A stretch of DNA of 64,000 nt from Flavobacterium sp. 1 (GCF_002797935.1 NZ_PGER01000001.1:2976001-3040000), one strand, 5' to 3'. Shown: positions 1 through 9,914, counted from the first letter of the stretch. The notes: generated by a model from the sequence alone, not told the origin. Translations and numbers: made by a program.

Positions 1-1
1 T

Positions 2-1183
2 ATGGGTGAGTTTTTAGCTTGGATTATTGGTTGGGATTTAATCCTTGAATATGCAGTAGGTGCTGCAACTGTGGGGATTGCCTGGAGCGAATACCTAAAT
101 AATTTACTCACAAATGTACTACACGTCGACCCCATACCCTTTGCCTATTGTCATTCTCCATTTCAAACATCATTAACAGGAGAACAAGGAATCATAAATT
201 TACCTGCTCTATTTATAGTTGCTGTAATCAGTTTATTATTGATAAAAGGAATACACGAATCAGCTGTGGTAAATGCTATCATTGTTGTTGTTAAAGTTCT
301 AATCGTAATACTAATTATTGTATTGGGCTGGCATTTCATTAACCCAGCAAACCACACCCCATACATTCCACCAACAGATGTTTTCACTGATGAACACGGA
401 GTAGGACATGCCTATGGAGGCGTAATGGGAATATTGGGCGCCGCTGGTACTGTTTTCTTTGCTTTCATAGGATTTGATGCCGTAAGTACGGCCGCACAAG
501 AAACTATCAATCCTAAAAAAAATATGCCAATCGGTATTTTAGGATCTTTAGCGGTGTGTACTGTTTTATATATACTTTTTGGACATGTTCTTACAGGTCT
601 TGAGCCAGTAGAATTCTTCAGAACTAGTGGCAAGGAAGCTTCTGTAGCCAATGCCATAATTCACGCTATGGGAGAAAGCTATAACTGGCTTGCTCAATTT
701 GTTACCATTGCTATATTAGCAGGTTTTTCATCTGTTATTTTAGTTATGTTATTAGGACAATCAAGAGTTTTTTACTCTATGGGTAAAGATGGTTTACTAC
801 CAAAAGCATTTAGTGATTTGCATTCAAAATACAAAACTCCATACAAAGCAAATCTTGCTATTTTGGTAATTGTTGGTGCTTTTGCTGCTTTTATTCCTGG
901 AGATATTGTTGGAGATATGACAAGCATAGGAACTTTATTTGCTTTTGTTCTTGTATGTATTTCTGTTATTATCTTAAGAAAAAAAGAACCAAATATGGTG
1001 AGAGAATTCAAAACCCCCCTTGTTCCTTTCGTACCACTTCTAGGAGTATTTGTATGTTGCGCAATGATGTACGGTCTAGGCTGGACAAACTGGTTAAGGC
1101 TTTTTGCTTGGATGGCTCTTGGAATAATATTCTATTTTTCTTATGGCAAGAAAAACAGTGTACTAAACAATCCAGAAAAATAA
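2..1183 (+). CDS. APC-family amino acid permease, 5' partial
   Basis: Membrane importer of amino acids, most like the CAT/YfnA branch of the APC superfamily. The visible 393 residues are mostly hydrophobic helices. They include the family-typical helix with GFDAVSTAAQE (about residues 156-166) and the cytoplasmic loop with GQSRVFYSMGKDG, both usual in cationic amino acid transporters. The first visible Met (base 2) lies in a segment that in relatives is an internal helix (GEFLAWIIGWDLILEY), so the real start is upstream of the window and the N-terminal helices are missing. The gene ends just before a strong hairpin terminator. The substrate cannot be read from the sequence; lysine/arginine or branched-chain amino acids are possible. 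Confidence 0.88.
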   Translation: MGEFLAWIIGWDLILEYAVGAATVGIAWSEYLNNLLTNVLHVDPIPFAYCHSPFQTSLTGEQGIINLPALFIVAVISLLLIKGIHESAVVNAIIVVVKVLIVILIIVLGWHFINPANHTPYIPPTDVFTDEHGVGHAYGGVMGILGAAGTVFFAFIGFDAVSTAAQETINPKKNMPIGILGSLAVCTVLYILFGHVLTGLEPVEFFRTSGKEASVANAIIHAMGESYNWLAQFVTIAILAGFSSVILVMLLGQSRVFYSMGKDGLLPKAFSDLHSKYKTPYKANLAILVIVGAFAAFIPGDIVGDMTSIGTLFAFVLVCISVIILRKKEPNMVREFKTPLVPFVPLLGVFVCCAMMYGLGWTNWLRLFAWMALGIIFYFSYGKKNSVLNNPEK

Positions 1184-1200
1184 TTTTCTACTAAATAAAA

Positions 1201-1243
1201 AAAAGGGATTTTAAAGCTTAATCATTTTAAAATCCCTTTTTTT
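1201..1243. terminator. Bidirectional hairpin terminator
   Basis: A perfect 15-bp inverted repeat (AAAAGGGATTTTAAA at 1201-1215 and its complement at 1226-1240) with a 10-nt loop, preceded by A and followed by T tracts. It lies between the convergent permease and PspC-like genes and can serve both. Confidence 0.9.
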
Positions 1244-1260
1244 ATGTCTTATTTTTAATT

Positions 1261-1488
1261 CTATAAATCGAAAACAGAAGTTCGTTTTGCACGGACTAAG
1301 TCTTTTAATTTTATCCAAAAAGCCAAGGTTAAATAGACTCCAAATCCTAAACCTGCAGTCACAAAAGAAATGTAGATAAAAAACAAACGAACGCTTGTTA
1401 CCCGCATTCCTAATTTATCTGCCAATCGGGATGACACGTGAAAACCATATTTTTCCAAAAAAAATTTCAATTTTATTACTGCTCGCAT
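1261..1488 (-). CDS. Small PspC-domain-like membrane protein
   Basis: A 75-residue protein resembling the PspC domain. It has a short basic N-terminus, the SRLADKLGMRVTSVRLFFIY stretch (matching the 'GLAEYFGIDPTLVRL' part of PspC) and one long hydrophobic segment (about residues 35-58) with glycines. PspC domains act in envelope-stress responses at the cytoplasmic membrane. No psp partner genes are nearby, so the role here is open. The ATG at 1488 is the only sensible start. A TATTTTTG box (1511-1518, minus strand) lies about 25 nt upstream and fits the Bacteroidota -7 consensus. Confidence 0.7.
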   Translation of the reverse strand: MRAVIKLKFFLEKYGFHVSSRLADKLGMRVTSVRLFFIYISFVTAGLGFGVYLTLAFWIKLKDLVRAKRTSVFDL

Positions 1489-1581
1489 ATTTCTAGGTCA
1501 TGAGTTTTGACAAAAATACAAAATTTCAGATTCAATATCGATATGATATTAGATATGAGCTAATAAAAACTGAATATCAAA

Positions 1582-2853
1582 TCAGTCTATTTTTAGCAAC
1601 TCAACACCAATAGCACAATCTAAACATTTATTCTTGTTACAGTATTCATTCTTCAGCTGTAATAAAGACTGAGTTTCAAATGCATTTCGAGCCTTTATAC
1701 CAAAAGAGCCAAACTTTTCCACTATCGAGTTCTTTTCGGCTTCTACACCATTCAAAACTGTTATTAAATCCTCAGAAGCCTCTTTTCCTTGACTTTTGGC
1801 ATAGGCAAATTGGAGCGGAATAACAGTATTTAAAATCAACAAATCCATAAAAGACTTAGTTAATGCTTTTTTCTTTTTTGGGCTTTCTTTGTCGAATTGG
1901 TAATGAATTTCCCAATATGGAGTAACAGAAACCCTAAAAATTTCATAAATTGCCTCAACAACACTCAAATTGCTTATTTTCGAAAATAGATTTTGCTGTT
2001 TATGAAATAAATTGGCTAATTGCGAAAGCCGAACCGTAGGGAAATTATCAGGCCTGTGCTTAAAAAACTGAATAGGTTCAATAAAACTCTTCTCTATTTG
2101 ATACTTATGAAGCAGATAAAAATACCTAAATTTCAAATCTTTAAAATAAGTATCTTCTTTCTCCCCATCCAGCAAACCAGCTGAACCGAACAGCAAAGCT
2201 TCGAGATTTTCAACCTCAAAACATTCTTTTCGAATTACTGAAAAAGGAATTGATTGAGCAATTTTAAGAAACGCTTCCCCATTAGTATTCAATCCAAAGT
2301 TTTTAGCTAACAGTTGAAACAAAACGGTTTCCCAGTCATTGTTAGTACACTTTGACAATTCCAATATTGGTTTTGATTTTCTTTCTAAACGCTCAAAAAA
2401 CAATCGTTCCTGCCAATTTTTTAATACAAACTCAGGGATCTTTGTTAATTGCTTTTCGCAAAAAATCCAAGACTTGGGAGCTAACAGCTTTTGATAATTA
2501 TTAAGGATTGAGGCGCTAACGTAATTTTTGAGTTCAAGAACGGGGATTTCAGAATTATCACTTCTAAAAATTTCTGTATCATGTTCCCAAACCACATGCA
2601 AAATCACATTTTCATAACCTGCATCTTTCTCATGATGATGTACATACCAATCGGATGATTTGACGTGTATTTCAACATTTCCTGCCCACTTTTGATTTCC
2701 AATAGTAATTTGGGCATTAAAAAAATCAGGACCAGCCAATTCTAAATACTGACCTGCATTACTGATAGTGACTTCCTCTTGGTTAGAAGTTTTTAAATTT
2801 AAAGTGTCAAATTTTTTGAACTTCCAAAGGTAATGGAGAAAATCTTCTTTCAT
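1582..2853 (-). CDS. DUF2851 family protein
   Basis: A 423-residue soluble protein that I recognise as the Bacteroidota DUF2851 family. The N-terminal half has the conserved KEDFLHYLWKF start, a GPDFFNAQI motif and the WAGNVEIHVKSSDWYVH block; the C-terminus ends with a small cysteine motif (CNKNKCLDCAIG). The function of the family is unknown. There is no signal peptide or membrane segment. It stands alone, with about 170 bp of AT-rich DNA between it and the exonuclease gene upstream. Confidence 0.8.
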   Translation of the reverse strand: MKEDFLHYLWKFKKFDTLNLKTSNQEEVTISNAGQYLELAGPDFFNAQITIGNQKWAGNVEIHVKSSDWYVHHHEKDAGYENVILHVVWEHDTEIFRSDNSEIPVLELKNYVSASILNNYQKLLAPKSWIFCEKQLTKIPEFVLKNWQERLFFERLERKSKPILELSKCTNNDWETVLFQLLAKNFGLNTNGEAFLKIAQSIPFSVIRKECFEVENLEALLFGSAGLLDGEKEDTYFKDLKFRYFYLLHKYQIEKSFIEPIQFFKHRPDNFPTVRLSQLANLFHKQQNLFSKISNLSVVEAIYEIFRVSVTPYWEIHYQFDKESPKKKKALTKSFMDLLILNTVIPLQFAYAKSQGKEASEDLITVLNGVEAEKNSIVEKFGSFGIKARNAFETQSLLQLKNEYCNKNKCLDCAIGVELLKID

Positions 2854-3020
2854 TTTTGTTTCGTTTTATACTTCTTTAAATACTAGACTTTTTATCTAAA
2901 GTAATAAAAAAAATAAACAACTTAACTTACAAAATAAAAAAAACAGATATTTCAACAAATTATTTAAAAACCATTAAATACATTGTAACGTCATAAGATT
3001 CTGAACAGTAATGAAAAAGA

Positions 3021-3503
3021 TTATCTCAATAAGTACAACTTTGCACAAGCTCTTGCATCTGACAAGGCTTCGTGATGGTTTAGTTTTATATTCATTTCAC
3101 GGCAACAGTCGCTAAGCTTTGTTGGTTTTAACCCTTTTGCTTTATATATTTTTACGGTACATTCCCAACGGGAACCTATATTTAAATCCTCGTAGTGCAA
3201 ACCATTCAGTGCCATTGATTTGGATAAAACATTACGGTCAAAGCTTTCATTGTGTGCCACGACAATTCGGTTTTGAAGTCTTTTTTTTATTTCGGGAAAA
3301 ACTTCTATAAAGGTTTTAGCATTTGCTGTATCTCTTGGATAAATCCCATGAACTTGTATTGTAAAAGGATTGTATTCATTATTAGGCGGTTTGATTAAGG
3401 TCACAAACTCATCTACAATGACACCATTTTCGACAGTAACAATTCCAACAGAACATGGATGATAAGCTGTTGCTGTTTCAAAATCTATTGCGGTAAAGGT
3501 CAT
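3021..3503 (-). CDS. DnaQ-like 3'-5' exonuclease (DEDDh)
   Basis: A 160-residue single-domain exonuclease of the DnaQ/RNase T superfamily. Visible motifs are Exo I (AIDFET, D7 and E9), Exo II (AHNESFDRNVL) and Exo III with the DEDDh histidine and aspartate (HHEALSDARACA). The family removes nucleotides from 3' ends of DNA or RNA with two metal ions. Being short and free of a polymerase or GIY-YIG domain, it resembles the stand-alone exonucleases annotated as DNA polymerase III epsilon-like rather than replicative DnaQ. It lies downstream of the cystathionine beta-synthase gene, separated by an inverted repeat (3520-3571). Confidence 0.85.
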   Translation of the reverse strand: MTFTAIDFETATAYHPCSVGIVTVENGVIVDEFVTLIKPPNNEYNPFTIQVHGIYPRDTANAKTFIEVFPEIKKRLQNRIVVAHNESFDRNVLSKSMALNGLHYEDLNIGSRWECTVKIYKAKGLKPTKLSDCCREMNIKLNHHEALSDARACAKLYLLR

Positions 3504-3519
3504 GGGCTTTTAGAATTTA

Positions 3520-3571
3520 GATTGCAGATTTTAGATTCCTGATTTTGAGGATTAGTACAAAATCTGCAATC
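3520..3571. repeat. Inverted repeat between CBS and exonuclease genes
   Basis: A perfect 13-bp inverted repeat (GATTGCAGATTTT at 3520-3532, complement at 3559-3571). It belongs to the 'GATTTTTGATT/AATCTGCAATC' word-like intergenic sequence also seen near 8110-8150 and 19905-19960. Possibly a transcript-end or processing hairpin. Confidence 0.5.
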
Positions 3572-3580
3572 CAAATAAAA

Positions 3581-4942
3581 TTACTTCATCGACCTAATAA
3601 TATCATACTTCGTGATGATTTGATAATTACCGTTTTTAAGTTCTACCAAAACGGCATCATTTTCTTTGGTAAATAATTTGGATACTTCTTCAATTGAAGT
3701 GCCAAGCTGCACAACAGGAAAAGGATTTCCCATTACTTCTTTGATTGGTTTATCGGCAACATTTTTATCGGCAACATAACTTCTAAACAAATCAGTTTCA
3801 TCAACAGAGCCAACAATTCCAGTAATATCAACCACAGGAATTTGCGAAATATTATACTTACGCATACGATCAATCGCATGCGAAACCAATTCTTCGGTAC
3901 GAACCACAATCAATTGCTTGTCAATATGGTCTTTGATTACATCTTCGGCAGTAGTAACATCTTCGTCTAGAAAACCTCTTTCCCGCATCCAGTCGTCATT
4001 AAACATTTTGCCCACATAACGGCTTCCCGAATCATGAAACAATACCACAACCACATCTTCAGGCTTGAAATATTCTTTAAGCTGCAATAGTCCTTTTACG
4101 GCAGCACCAGCAGAATTCCCCACAAAGATTCCTTCTTCAAGAGCAATTTTTCTGGTATAAACAGCGGCATCTTTATCGGTTACTTTGGTGAATCCGTCAA
4201 TCAAAGAAAAGTCAACATTTTTCGGCAGAATATCTTCCCCTATACCTTCGGTGATATAGGAATAAATTTCATTTTCGTCAAAAATCCCAGTTTCGTGGTA
4301 TTTCTTAAACACAGAACCATAGGTATCAATTCCCCAAATTTTGATATTCGGATTTTTTTCTTTCAAGAATTTACCGACACCCGAAATCGTTCCGCCAGTT
4401 CCTACTCCAACCACAAAATGGGTAATTTTCCCTTCTGTCTGTTTCCAAATTTCAGGGCCAGTTTGCTCGTAATGCGCTAGTGTATTGGACAAATTATCGT
4501 ATTGATTTGCATACCAAGAATTAGGCGTTTCTTCGGCCAATCTTTTGGAAACCGAATAATAGGAACGAGGATCTGTAGGTTCAACATCGGTTGGACAAAC
4601 CACCACTTTGGCACCTACTGCACGAAGAATATCCATTTTTTCTTTGGACTGTTTGTCAGATATCACACAAATTAACTTATATCCTTTGATAATTGCAACT
4701 AATGCAAGCCCCATCCCTGTATTTCCAGAGGTTCCTTCAATTATGGTTCCACCAGGTTGTAAACGACCATCAGCCTCAGCATCTTCAATCATTTTTACAG
4801 CCATACGGTCTTTTACCGAATTCCCTGGATTGAATGTCTCCACTTTGGCCAAAACTAAAGCATCTATTCCTGCAACAATTTTATTGAGTTTGACTAATGG
4901 TGTATTCCCTATAGTTCCTAATATATTTTCTGAGTATTCCAT
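3581..4942 (-). CDS. Cystathionine beta-synthase-type PLP enzyme with CBS pair
   Basis: A 453-residue PLP-dependent enzyme joining serine (or O-acetylserine) to homocysteine or sulfide. The catalytic domain (about 1-330) has the PLP lysine K44 in NPGNSVKDR, the phosphate loop SGNTGMG and GVGTGGTISGVG. The C-terminal region (about 335-453) carries a CBS-domain pair (SQIPVVD, NDAVLVE), as in cystathionine beta-synthase but not in most CysK/CysM enzymes. Lacking the haem-binding N-terminal extension of animal CBS, it could act as CBS or as a CBS-domain cysteine synthase. A TAATTTTG box (5004-5011, minus strand) is a possible promoter. Confidence 0.88.
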   Translation of the reverse strand: MEYSENILGTIGNTPLVKLNKIVAGIDALVLAKVETFNPGNSVKDRMAVKMIEDAEADGRLQPGGTIIEGTSGNTGMGLALVAIIKGYKLICVISDKQSKEKMDILRAVGAKVVVCPTDVEPTDPRSYYSVSKRLAEETPNSWYANQYDNLSNTLAHYEQTGPEIWKQTEGKITHFVVGVGTGGTISGVGKFLKEKNPNIKIWGIDTYGSVFKKYHETGIFDENEIYSYITEGIGEDILPKNVDFSLIDGFTKVTDKDAAVYTRKIALEEGIFVGNSAGAAVKGLLQLKEYFKPEDVVVVLFHDSGSRYVGKMFNDDWMRERGFLDEDVTTAEDVIKDHIDKQLIVVRTEELVSHAIDRMRKYNISQIPVVDITGIVGSVDETDLFRSYVADKNVADKPIKEVMGNPFPVVQLGTSIEEVSKLFTKENDAVLVELKNGNYQIITKYDIIRSMK

Positions 4943-5064
4943 CTCGTCTTTTTTTAAGAGTTAAATCACAAACTATACTTTTTCTATATAGTTTATAGGT
5001 AAACAAAATTACTTACTTTTTTTTGAATTTCAGACTTAAAAATTTGAACAGCTAAGTTCCAAAA

Positions 5065-7035
5065 TTAATTAAAGAAGTTCCAGACTAATCCAAAACGGAT
5101 TAAGAAATCACGATATGGATTATTGGCATCCGAAAAATAATTATTTTTCGAAAACAAAGAGTTAAAATGTTCCGCCTTCAGGTAAAGTCTGGTGCGCTGA
5201 ATTTTGACATTCACAAAATAATCAAGAAGAGGCGCATTACCAATTTTAACTCGGTCCTGAACGAAAAACTCTCCAATTACAGGGTTATAATTATTAGTGT
5301 AATAACTGGTAAAATAATTTAGCTCAACACCTGTTTGAAAAAACAGCTTCTTATCAAATAAATAATTAGTATAATAAAACGTGTTTCTAGTCACAAATTC
5401 AGGAACATTCAAAACAGCATCCGGCTGATCCACTTTTTGAAATAACAGCGTATTATCTAAAGCCCATTTACCAAATGTAAATTCTCTGGAAACCTTTAGC
5501 GAAGCATAATTAATTGCTTTGCTATATTGTTTTGGAGCAACTATCTGCATACTGTCTTTTCGCTCGGAAGCCGAAGTAATGTCGGCAAAATATAAATGAT
5601 CATTAATGGCATTCAGCTGCATTGACAATGAAACCCATTTGGTATCAGCATTTACACTAAGAGAATTTATTTTTTCGTTGACAAAATCATTCGACCAGTT
5701 GTATTTTTTATAACTGCTTTGAAATAAATTATAATTATTATTTGGAAGCTTGTTCATGCTTTGATAACGAAATGACAATTGATTTTCATCATTCCAGTCA
5801 TAAACTGCCGATGCGTCAAAATTATATAAGTTTTGATCTGTTATTGATTTTGAATATAAAAACTTACCATTCCATTTATCTTTACGGTAGTTATATTGCC
5901 CTCCAAACGTGTTGATCTTTTGGCTTAACAAATTACCAATGGTGTTTCCCCCATCCAAATACAAAATATTATTGTAGAAATAATTAGTATGCAGATCATC
6001 AACAAAAAAAGTAAAAGAGCCCAGAGTCATATTTTCATACACAACTCCAATCTTATTATACATTTTATTGTAGTTTGTAATATCATCAATACCGCTGGTT
6101 ACAAACGATTCGCCAAAACGGTCCACCAAAACACCGCCAACATTTGATGCAATAGTTTGCTGCCTATACCCATAATATATTTCTTCGTAATTAAACTGAT
6201 TGGTAAAATACAAATTATTATCTCCTATTTTGCGATTAATTCTAAAAACCTGATCAAAGAAAAAACGCCCTCCTTTTAATACCGAATTTGCATCTTCCAA
6301 GTACACTCCTAATCGCTGCCTGTTATCAAATGAAGGATCACCACTAGTAAAATCGCTTACATTGCTAATTCCTCCGTTTTCTTCATTCTGAAGCTTCTGA
6401 GAAGTATAATGCAAATTAGCAATAAACCGTCCATCCTTGGAATTATAACTTGTTGTAAATCTAAAATTTCCCGATTTAGACTCTTGATTGATGTATCTCC
6501 CCTCCGACCGCAATCCTTTGTAAGCAATCGAAAAATTAAGTCTTGGGGAAACATTTAGTGAAAAATAAGAATCAGCCGACTGCCCTCTCTGAATAGTTGA
6601 TTTAAAATACAGCTCAGTTACTGGAGTTGCAACATTGGCATATTTGACATCATTAGCTTTTAAATAATTAAACTGTCTTGCCGTAAAACCAAATTCCGGA
6701 TAAGGCGAAAAACCATTCATCCCATACTGCAGAGTATTGTATGTCTGACCAATATTAGGAAAAGACAAAAGTCCAAAATTATCTTTTCTCAAATAATTAT
6801 GGCTGTACGCTTTTCTGACAGACTGAGTTGTGTCAATATATGTAGTGTCACGATCTAATGAAATAAACTGATACATATCATAAGTTGCCACTGGCGCTTT
6901 TTTCTTCTTTATGGAATCCGAAGAATTGTATTTGCTATTATAATCAATTTCTTTAGCACTATTAACCTGTTTTTTTTTCTGCGAAAACAGGAGAACTGGA
7001 AAAACTAAAAAAATTAAAAAAAAGAAAATCCTCAT
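5065..7035 (-). CDS. Putative outer-membrane porin (Porin_10 type)
   Basis: A 656-residue protein with a cleavable signal peptide (residues 1-18, ending LLFSQ) followed by a polar linker and a long run of alternating aromatic beta-strands. It ends in an aromatic C-terminus (FGLVWNFFN), as expected of an outer-membrane beta-barrel. Length and composition match the Bacteroidota 'putative porin' family (Porin_10). The substrate is unknown. A TACCTTTG box (7080-7087, minus strand) fits the -7 consensus and would give a short leader. Confidence 0.78.
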   Translation of the reverse strand: MRIFFFLIFLVFPVLLFSQKKKQVNSAKEIDYNSKYNSSDSIKKKKAPVATYDMYQFISLDRDTTYIDTTQSVRKAYSHNYLRKDNFGLLSFPNIGQTYNTLQYGMNGFSPYPEFGFTARQFNYLKANDVKYANVATPVTELYFKSTIQRGQSADSYFSLNVSPRLNFSIAYKGLRSEGRYINQESKSGNFRFTTSYNSKDGRFIANLHYTSQKLQNEENGGISNVSDFTSGDPSFDNRQRLGVYLEDANSVLKGGRFFFDQVFRINRKIGDNNLYFTNQFNYEEIYYGYRQQTIASNVGGVLVDRFGESFVTSGIDDITNYNKMYNKIGVVYENMTLGSFTFFVDDLHTNYFYNNILYLDGGNTIGNLLSQKINTFGGQYNYRKDKWNGKFLYSKSITDQNLYNFDASAVYDWNDENQLSFRYQSMNKLPNNNYNLFQSSYKKYNWSNDFVNEKINSLSVNADTKWVSLSMQLNAINDHLYFADITSASERKDSMQIVAPKQYSKAINYASLKVSREFTFGKWALDNTLLFQKVDQPDAVLNVPEFVTRNTFYYTNYLFDKKLFFQTGVELNYFTSYYTNNYNPVIGEFFVQDRVKIGNAPLLDYFVNVKIQRTRLYLKAEHFNSLFSKNNYFSDANNPYRDFLIRFGLVWNFFN

Positions 7036-7183
7036 TTGAAACGGTTATAATTAGGCAATTATTTTACAGATATATCAAGCAAAGGTAAAGGATAAAAACG
7101 TATAAATAAAAAAACACTCCAATTTATAAAGTAAACCTTAACACATATTTTTTTCACAAACCCGAACTCTTAATTTCCAAATA

Positions 7184-7314
7184 ATCTGGGCGAACCACCA
7201 TCCCGATAAAAGGGCTGCTTCACTTTGCGGTTATACGCCCTTTTATCGGTCTGCTGTCAGGCTATGCGCGCTACTTCGATAGCTTGCTTCAAACGAGGTT
7301 CACTGAACTCCTAT
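7184..7314 (-). repeat. Family-1 intergenic repeat, copy A
   Basis: Copy of a roughly 120-130 bp element. On the minus strand it reads TAGGAGTTCAGTGAA, then GAAG..AGCGCG.ATAGCCTGAC, then an internal hairpin around AAAAGGGC/GCCCTTTT, and it ends near GGTTCGCCCAGATT, a diverged form of GGTCACGCCCAAATT. It is closest to copy E at 49678-49806. It occupies the 424-bp gap between the divergent porin and rnhB genes; nothing else was seen there except AT-rich promoter-like DNA on both sides. Confidence 0.75.
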
Positions 7315-7459
7315 GAAAATAAATATCATAGTGAAGTAATCCTTCTCGCATTTGCAACAGCCAAAATAATACAGCCACATCATTAATCTTTTAGAAAAAC
7401 TTTTGAAGCATAAAAAATCAAAAAAAATCACAATATTTGCCACCAGAAAAAATTTAATT

Positions 7460-8119
7460 ATGCTTCAAAAGAATTTCTCCACTTTCCTGCTCGAAACTGG
7501 CACCGACGAAGCTGGACGTGGCTGTCTGGCTGGACCAGTAACAGCAGCAGCTGTAATTTTGCCAATAGATTTTGAAAACAACATTCTAAACGACAGCAAG
7601 CAGCTATCCGAAAAAATTAGAGAAAAACTAAAACCAATTATTGAAACCCAAGCCATTTCCTTTGCTGTAACGCATTTACATCCCAATGAAATTGACGAAA
7701 TAAATATCTTAAATGCTTCAATGAAAGGAATGCAGGAATGCATTTTGAAATTAAGCCGGACTCCCGAATTTATTATCGTGGACGGAAACAGAGCATTGAA
7801 TGCAAAATTAGGTTTGAAAAACACTTTCGGAAAGCAATTCTCCAAAGCCGAAATTGAATTATTAAAATCAATCCCAAATAAAAGTATCATAAAAGGAGAT
7901 TCAAAATATCTGAGCATTGCCGCCGCATCGATATTGGCAAAAACCTATCGTGATGAATATATGGATAAAATTCACGAAGAATTTCCGATGTACAATTGGA
8001 AAAAAAACAAAGGATATCCCACTAAAGAACATCGTGAAGCTATCCGAAAACATGGCACCACAAAATACCATAGAATGAGTTTTAGGTTATTGCCAGAACA
8101 GTTGAAATTGGATATTTGA
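7460..8119 (+). CDS. rnhB: Ribonuclease HII
   Basis: A 219-residue RNase HII, which removes RNA from RNA-DNA hybrids and single ribonucleotides from DNA. The signature [13 protein letters not shown] (residues 15-27, with D16 and E17), the aspartate in IVDGN and the [14 protein letters not shown] segment are all present. The open frame extends upstream to a TTG at 7403, but I take the ATG at 7460 because it gives the usual length and places the DEAGRG motif about 15 residues in. It converges on lipB with only 7 nt between stop codons. Confidence 0.95.
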   Translation: MLQKNFSTFLLETGTDEAGRGCLAGPVTAAAVILPIDFENNILNDSKQLSEKIREKLKPIIETQAISFAVTHLHPNEIDEINILNASMKGMQECILKLSRTPEFIIVDGNRALNAKLGLKNTFGKQFSKAEIELLKSIPNKSIIKGDSKYLSIAAASILAKTYRDEYMDKIHEEFPMYNWKKNKGYPTKEHREAIRKHGTTKYHRMSFRLLPEQLKLDI

Positions 8120-8126
8120 TTGCAGA

Positions 8127-8846
8127 TTAACGATTTTTGATTTCAGATTTCTCGAAAGTCGCTTCGAAGAGTTTAGAGAAATGTTTTAATATTTTTTCTT
8201 TCACTTCTTGTTCATCTACTTTTTCGACACCAAGTTCCACATGAAGTGAAGTAACCGCTTTGCCACGGATTCCACACGGAATGATATTGTCAAAATATCC
8301 CAAATCGGCATTGACATTTAGAGCGAAACCGTGCATCGTTACCCAACGCGAAGCGCGAACTCCCATCGCGCAAATTTTTCGGGCGAATGGTGTCCCAGCA
8401 CCGAGCCAAACGCCGGTTTCACCATCGCTTCGACCGCATTCTATTCCATATTCCTGTAAAGTCAGAATAATGGCTTCCTCCAGAAAACGCAAGTATTTAT
8501 GAATATCCGAAAAGAAATTCTCTAAATCCAGAATAGGATAGCCCACAATTTGCCCAGGCCCGTGATACGTAATATCACCACCACGATTGATTTTATAGAA
8601 ACTAGCACCTTTGGCTTCCAACTGTTTTTCGGATAGAAGCAAATTACTGAAATCACCGCTTTTTCCCAAAGTGTAAACATGCGGATGCTCGACAAACAAA
8701 AAATAATTAGGTGTTGCAATCGAAGTTTCTTCTCTTCGATTTTGAATCTTCAAATCGACAATTCCCTTGAACAATTCTTCTTGGTATTCCCAAGTTTCTT
8801 TGTAATCTTTATTTCCTAAATCTTGAAGTTGGATGGTTTTGTTCAT
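8127..8846 (-). CDS. lipB: Octanoyl-ACP:protein octanoyltransferase
   Basis: A 239-residue LipB, which transfers octanoate from acyl carrier protein to apo-lipoyl domains, the first step of lipoate synthesis. Motifs: RGGDITYHGPGQ (88-99), the catalytic lysine K157 in ARKICAMGV and the catalytic cysteine C191 in IIPCGI. LipA is not in the window. A TACCTTTG box (8904-8911, minus strand) about 60 nt upstream is a good promoter candidate. Confidence 0.95.
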   Translation of the reverse strand: MNKTIQLQDLGNKDYKETWEYQEELFKGIVDLKIQNRREETSIATPNYFLFVEHPHVYTLGKSGDFSNLLLSEKQLEAKGASFYKINRGGDITYHGPGQIVGYPILDLENFFSDIHKYLRFLEEAIILTLQEYGIECGRSDGETGVWLGAGTPFARKICAMGVRASRWVTMHGFALNVNADLGYFDNIIPCGIRGKAVTSLHVELGVEKVDEQEVKEKILKHFSKLFEATFEKSEIKNR

Positions 8847-8903
8847 TTCTTTTTCTGAGATACTGAGAATCTAAGAGGCTAAGATTCTAAGATTTATTTT
8901 TTG

Positions 8904-8911
8904 CAAAGGTA
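8904..8911 (-). promoter_or_regulatory. Candidate -7 element for lipB
   Basis: TACCTTTG on the minus strand matches the Bacteroidota -7 consensus TAnnTTTG. No convincing -33 TTTG was found at the expected distance. Confidence 0.45.
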
Positions 8912-8945
8912 CAAAGTTTTGAGCTTACCCTTTTCCTGCAATTTT

Positions 8946-9686
8946 TTAATCAACTGCTTCTGGTTCTAAAACCACTTCGAGATTCGTACTCATTGGATTT
9001 TGTATACAATCGTAATAATGAAATTGTAGTGACAGTGATTTATGATCTTCACTAATTTTAGCAAGTGGATTGGAAACCGATTGAATCTTTCGAGGAAAAT
9101 GATAGTTCAAAACAAAATTCTGAACAAGTTTAAATCCTTTGTACATAACTTTTCTTCTTTCAATTTCATCAAATGCCTTTTTTAATTTCAAAGAATCAGT
9201 AATAGTTACGATTCTATTGAAATGATTGCCTGTATAATGGTAACTTACATTATAAAAATGCCCTTCGGCACTCAAAGCATGATTATTTTTAATAACGTTT
9301 AAATGACGTCCCGTTTTTGAAAGGTCAACAATATAGGATACTTTTTGAAAATTCTGGGTATAAGTAGTTCGGAATTCCTTTTCGTAGGAACTCTCTTTTA
9401 TATGAACTTTCACATCCGAATATTTCAAAAATACTTTTTGATCCGCTTCGAGATTCCTTGAGAACGTTTCATTGTATTTCTTGATATAATCACCAAAAAC
9501 AAAAGTTGTGTCTCTGTAAACATCTTCCTTCGAATACTCCTCTTTTGCAATTTGCATATAACTGTATTCGTCTCTTAGTGTCTCAAATTCAATAATTCCA
9601 CTTCCATCAGGATTGAGATGAATGGTCTCGGTGACTTGACAGCTTACGGTTAGGAGAATTGAGAGAAGGAAGAAATATCTTTTCAT
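8946..9686 (-). CDS. Hypothetical lipoprotein
   Basis: A 246-residue protein with a short signal sequence and lipobox ending LTVSC, so a likely lipid-anchored envelope protein. Next come an NPDGSG motif and a mixed alpha/beta region without recognisable catalytic residues. The open frame reaches a TTG at 9701, but the ATG at 9686 (MKRYFFLLS) makes a better signal peptide. Function unknown; it stands alone between lipB and the repeat-rich leader of lysS. Confidence 0.65.
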   Translation of the reverse strand: MKRYFFLLSILLTVSCQVTETIHLNPDGSGIIEFETLRDEYSYMQIAKEEYSKEDVYRDTTFVFGDYIKKYNETFSRNLEADQKVFLKYSDVKVHIKESSYEKEFRTTYTQNFQKVSYIVDLSKTGRHLNVIKNNHALSAEGHFYNVSYHYTGNHFNRIVTITDSLKLKKAFDEIERRKVMYKGFKLVQNFVLNYHFPRKIQSVSNPLAKISEDHKSLSLQFHYYDCIQNPMSTNLEVVLEPEAVD

Positions 9687-9756
9687 TTTTAAAGCTTTCA
9701 AAATTTTGAAAAACGAAGTTACATTATTTTGTATGGATTTTATATTATTTTTTTTT

Positions 9757-9844
9757 TTAACCGCAAGGTTCGCGAAGGGTTACGCGAAGAGCGCAAAGCT
9801 TTGCTAACTTTGCACTTTTTTTTCTTTGCGAACCTTGCGGTTAA
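9757..9844. repeat. Long hairpin repeat (AACCGCAAGG family)
   Basis: A perfect 17-bp inverted repeat (TTAACCGCAAGGTTCGC at 9757-9773, complement at 9828-9844) enclosing partly self-complementary GCGCAAAGCTTTGC DNA. The same words recur at 57114-57161 and 57606-57775 and, degenerate, at 45990-46128. It lies between the divergent lipoprotein and lysS genes. Confidence 0.7.
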
Positions 9845-9914
9845 GAAAATAATACAATACTATTTAATTCCAATGTAGCTTTGGTAAAGATCTTATAAAA
9901 ACTGAACTTGTGGA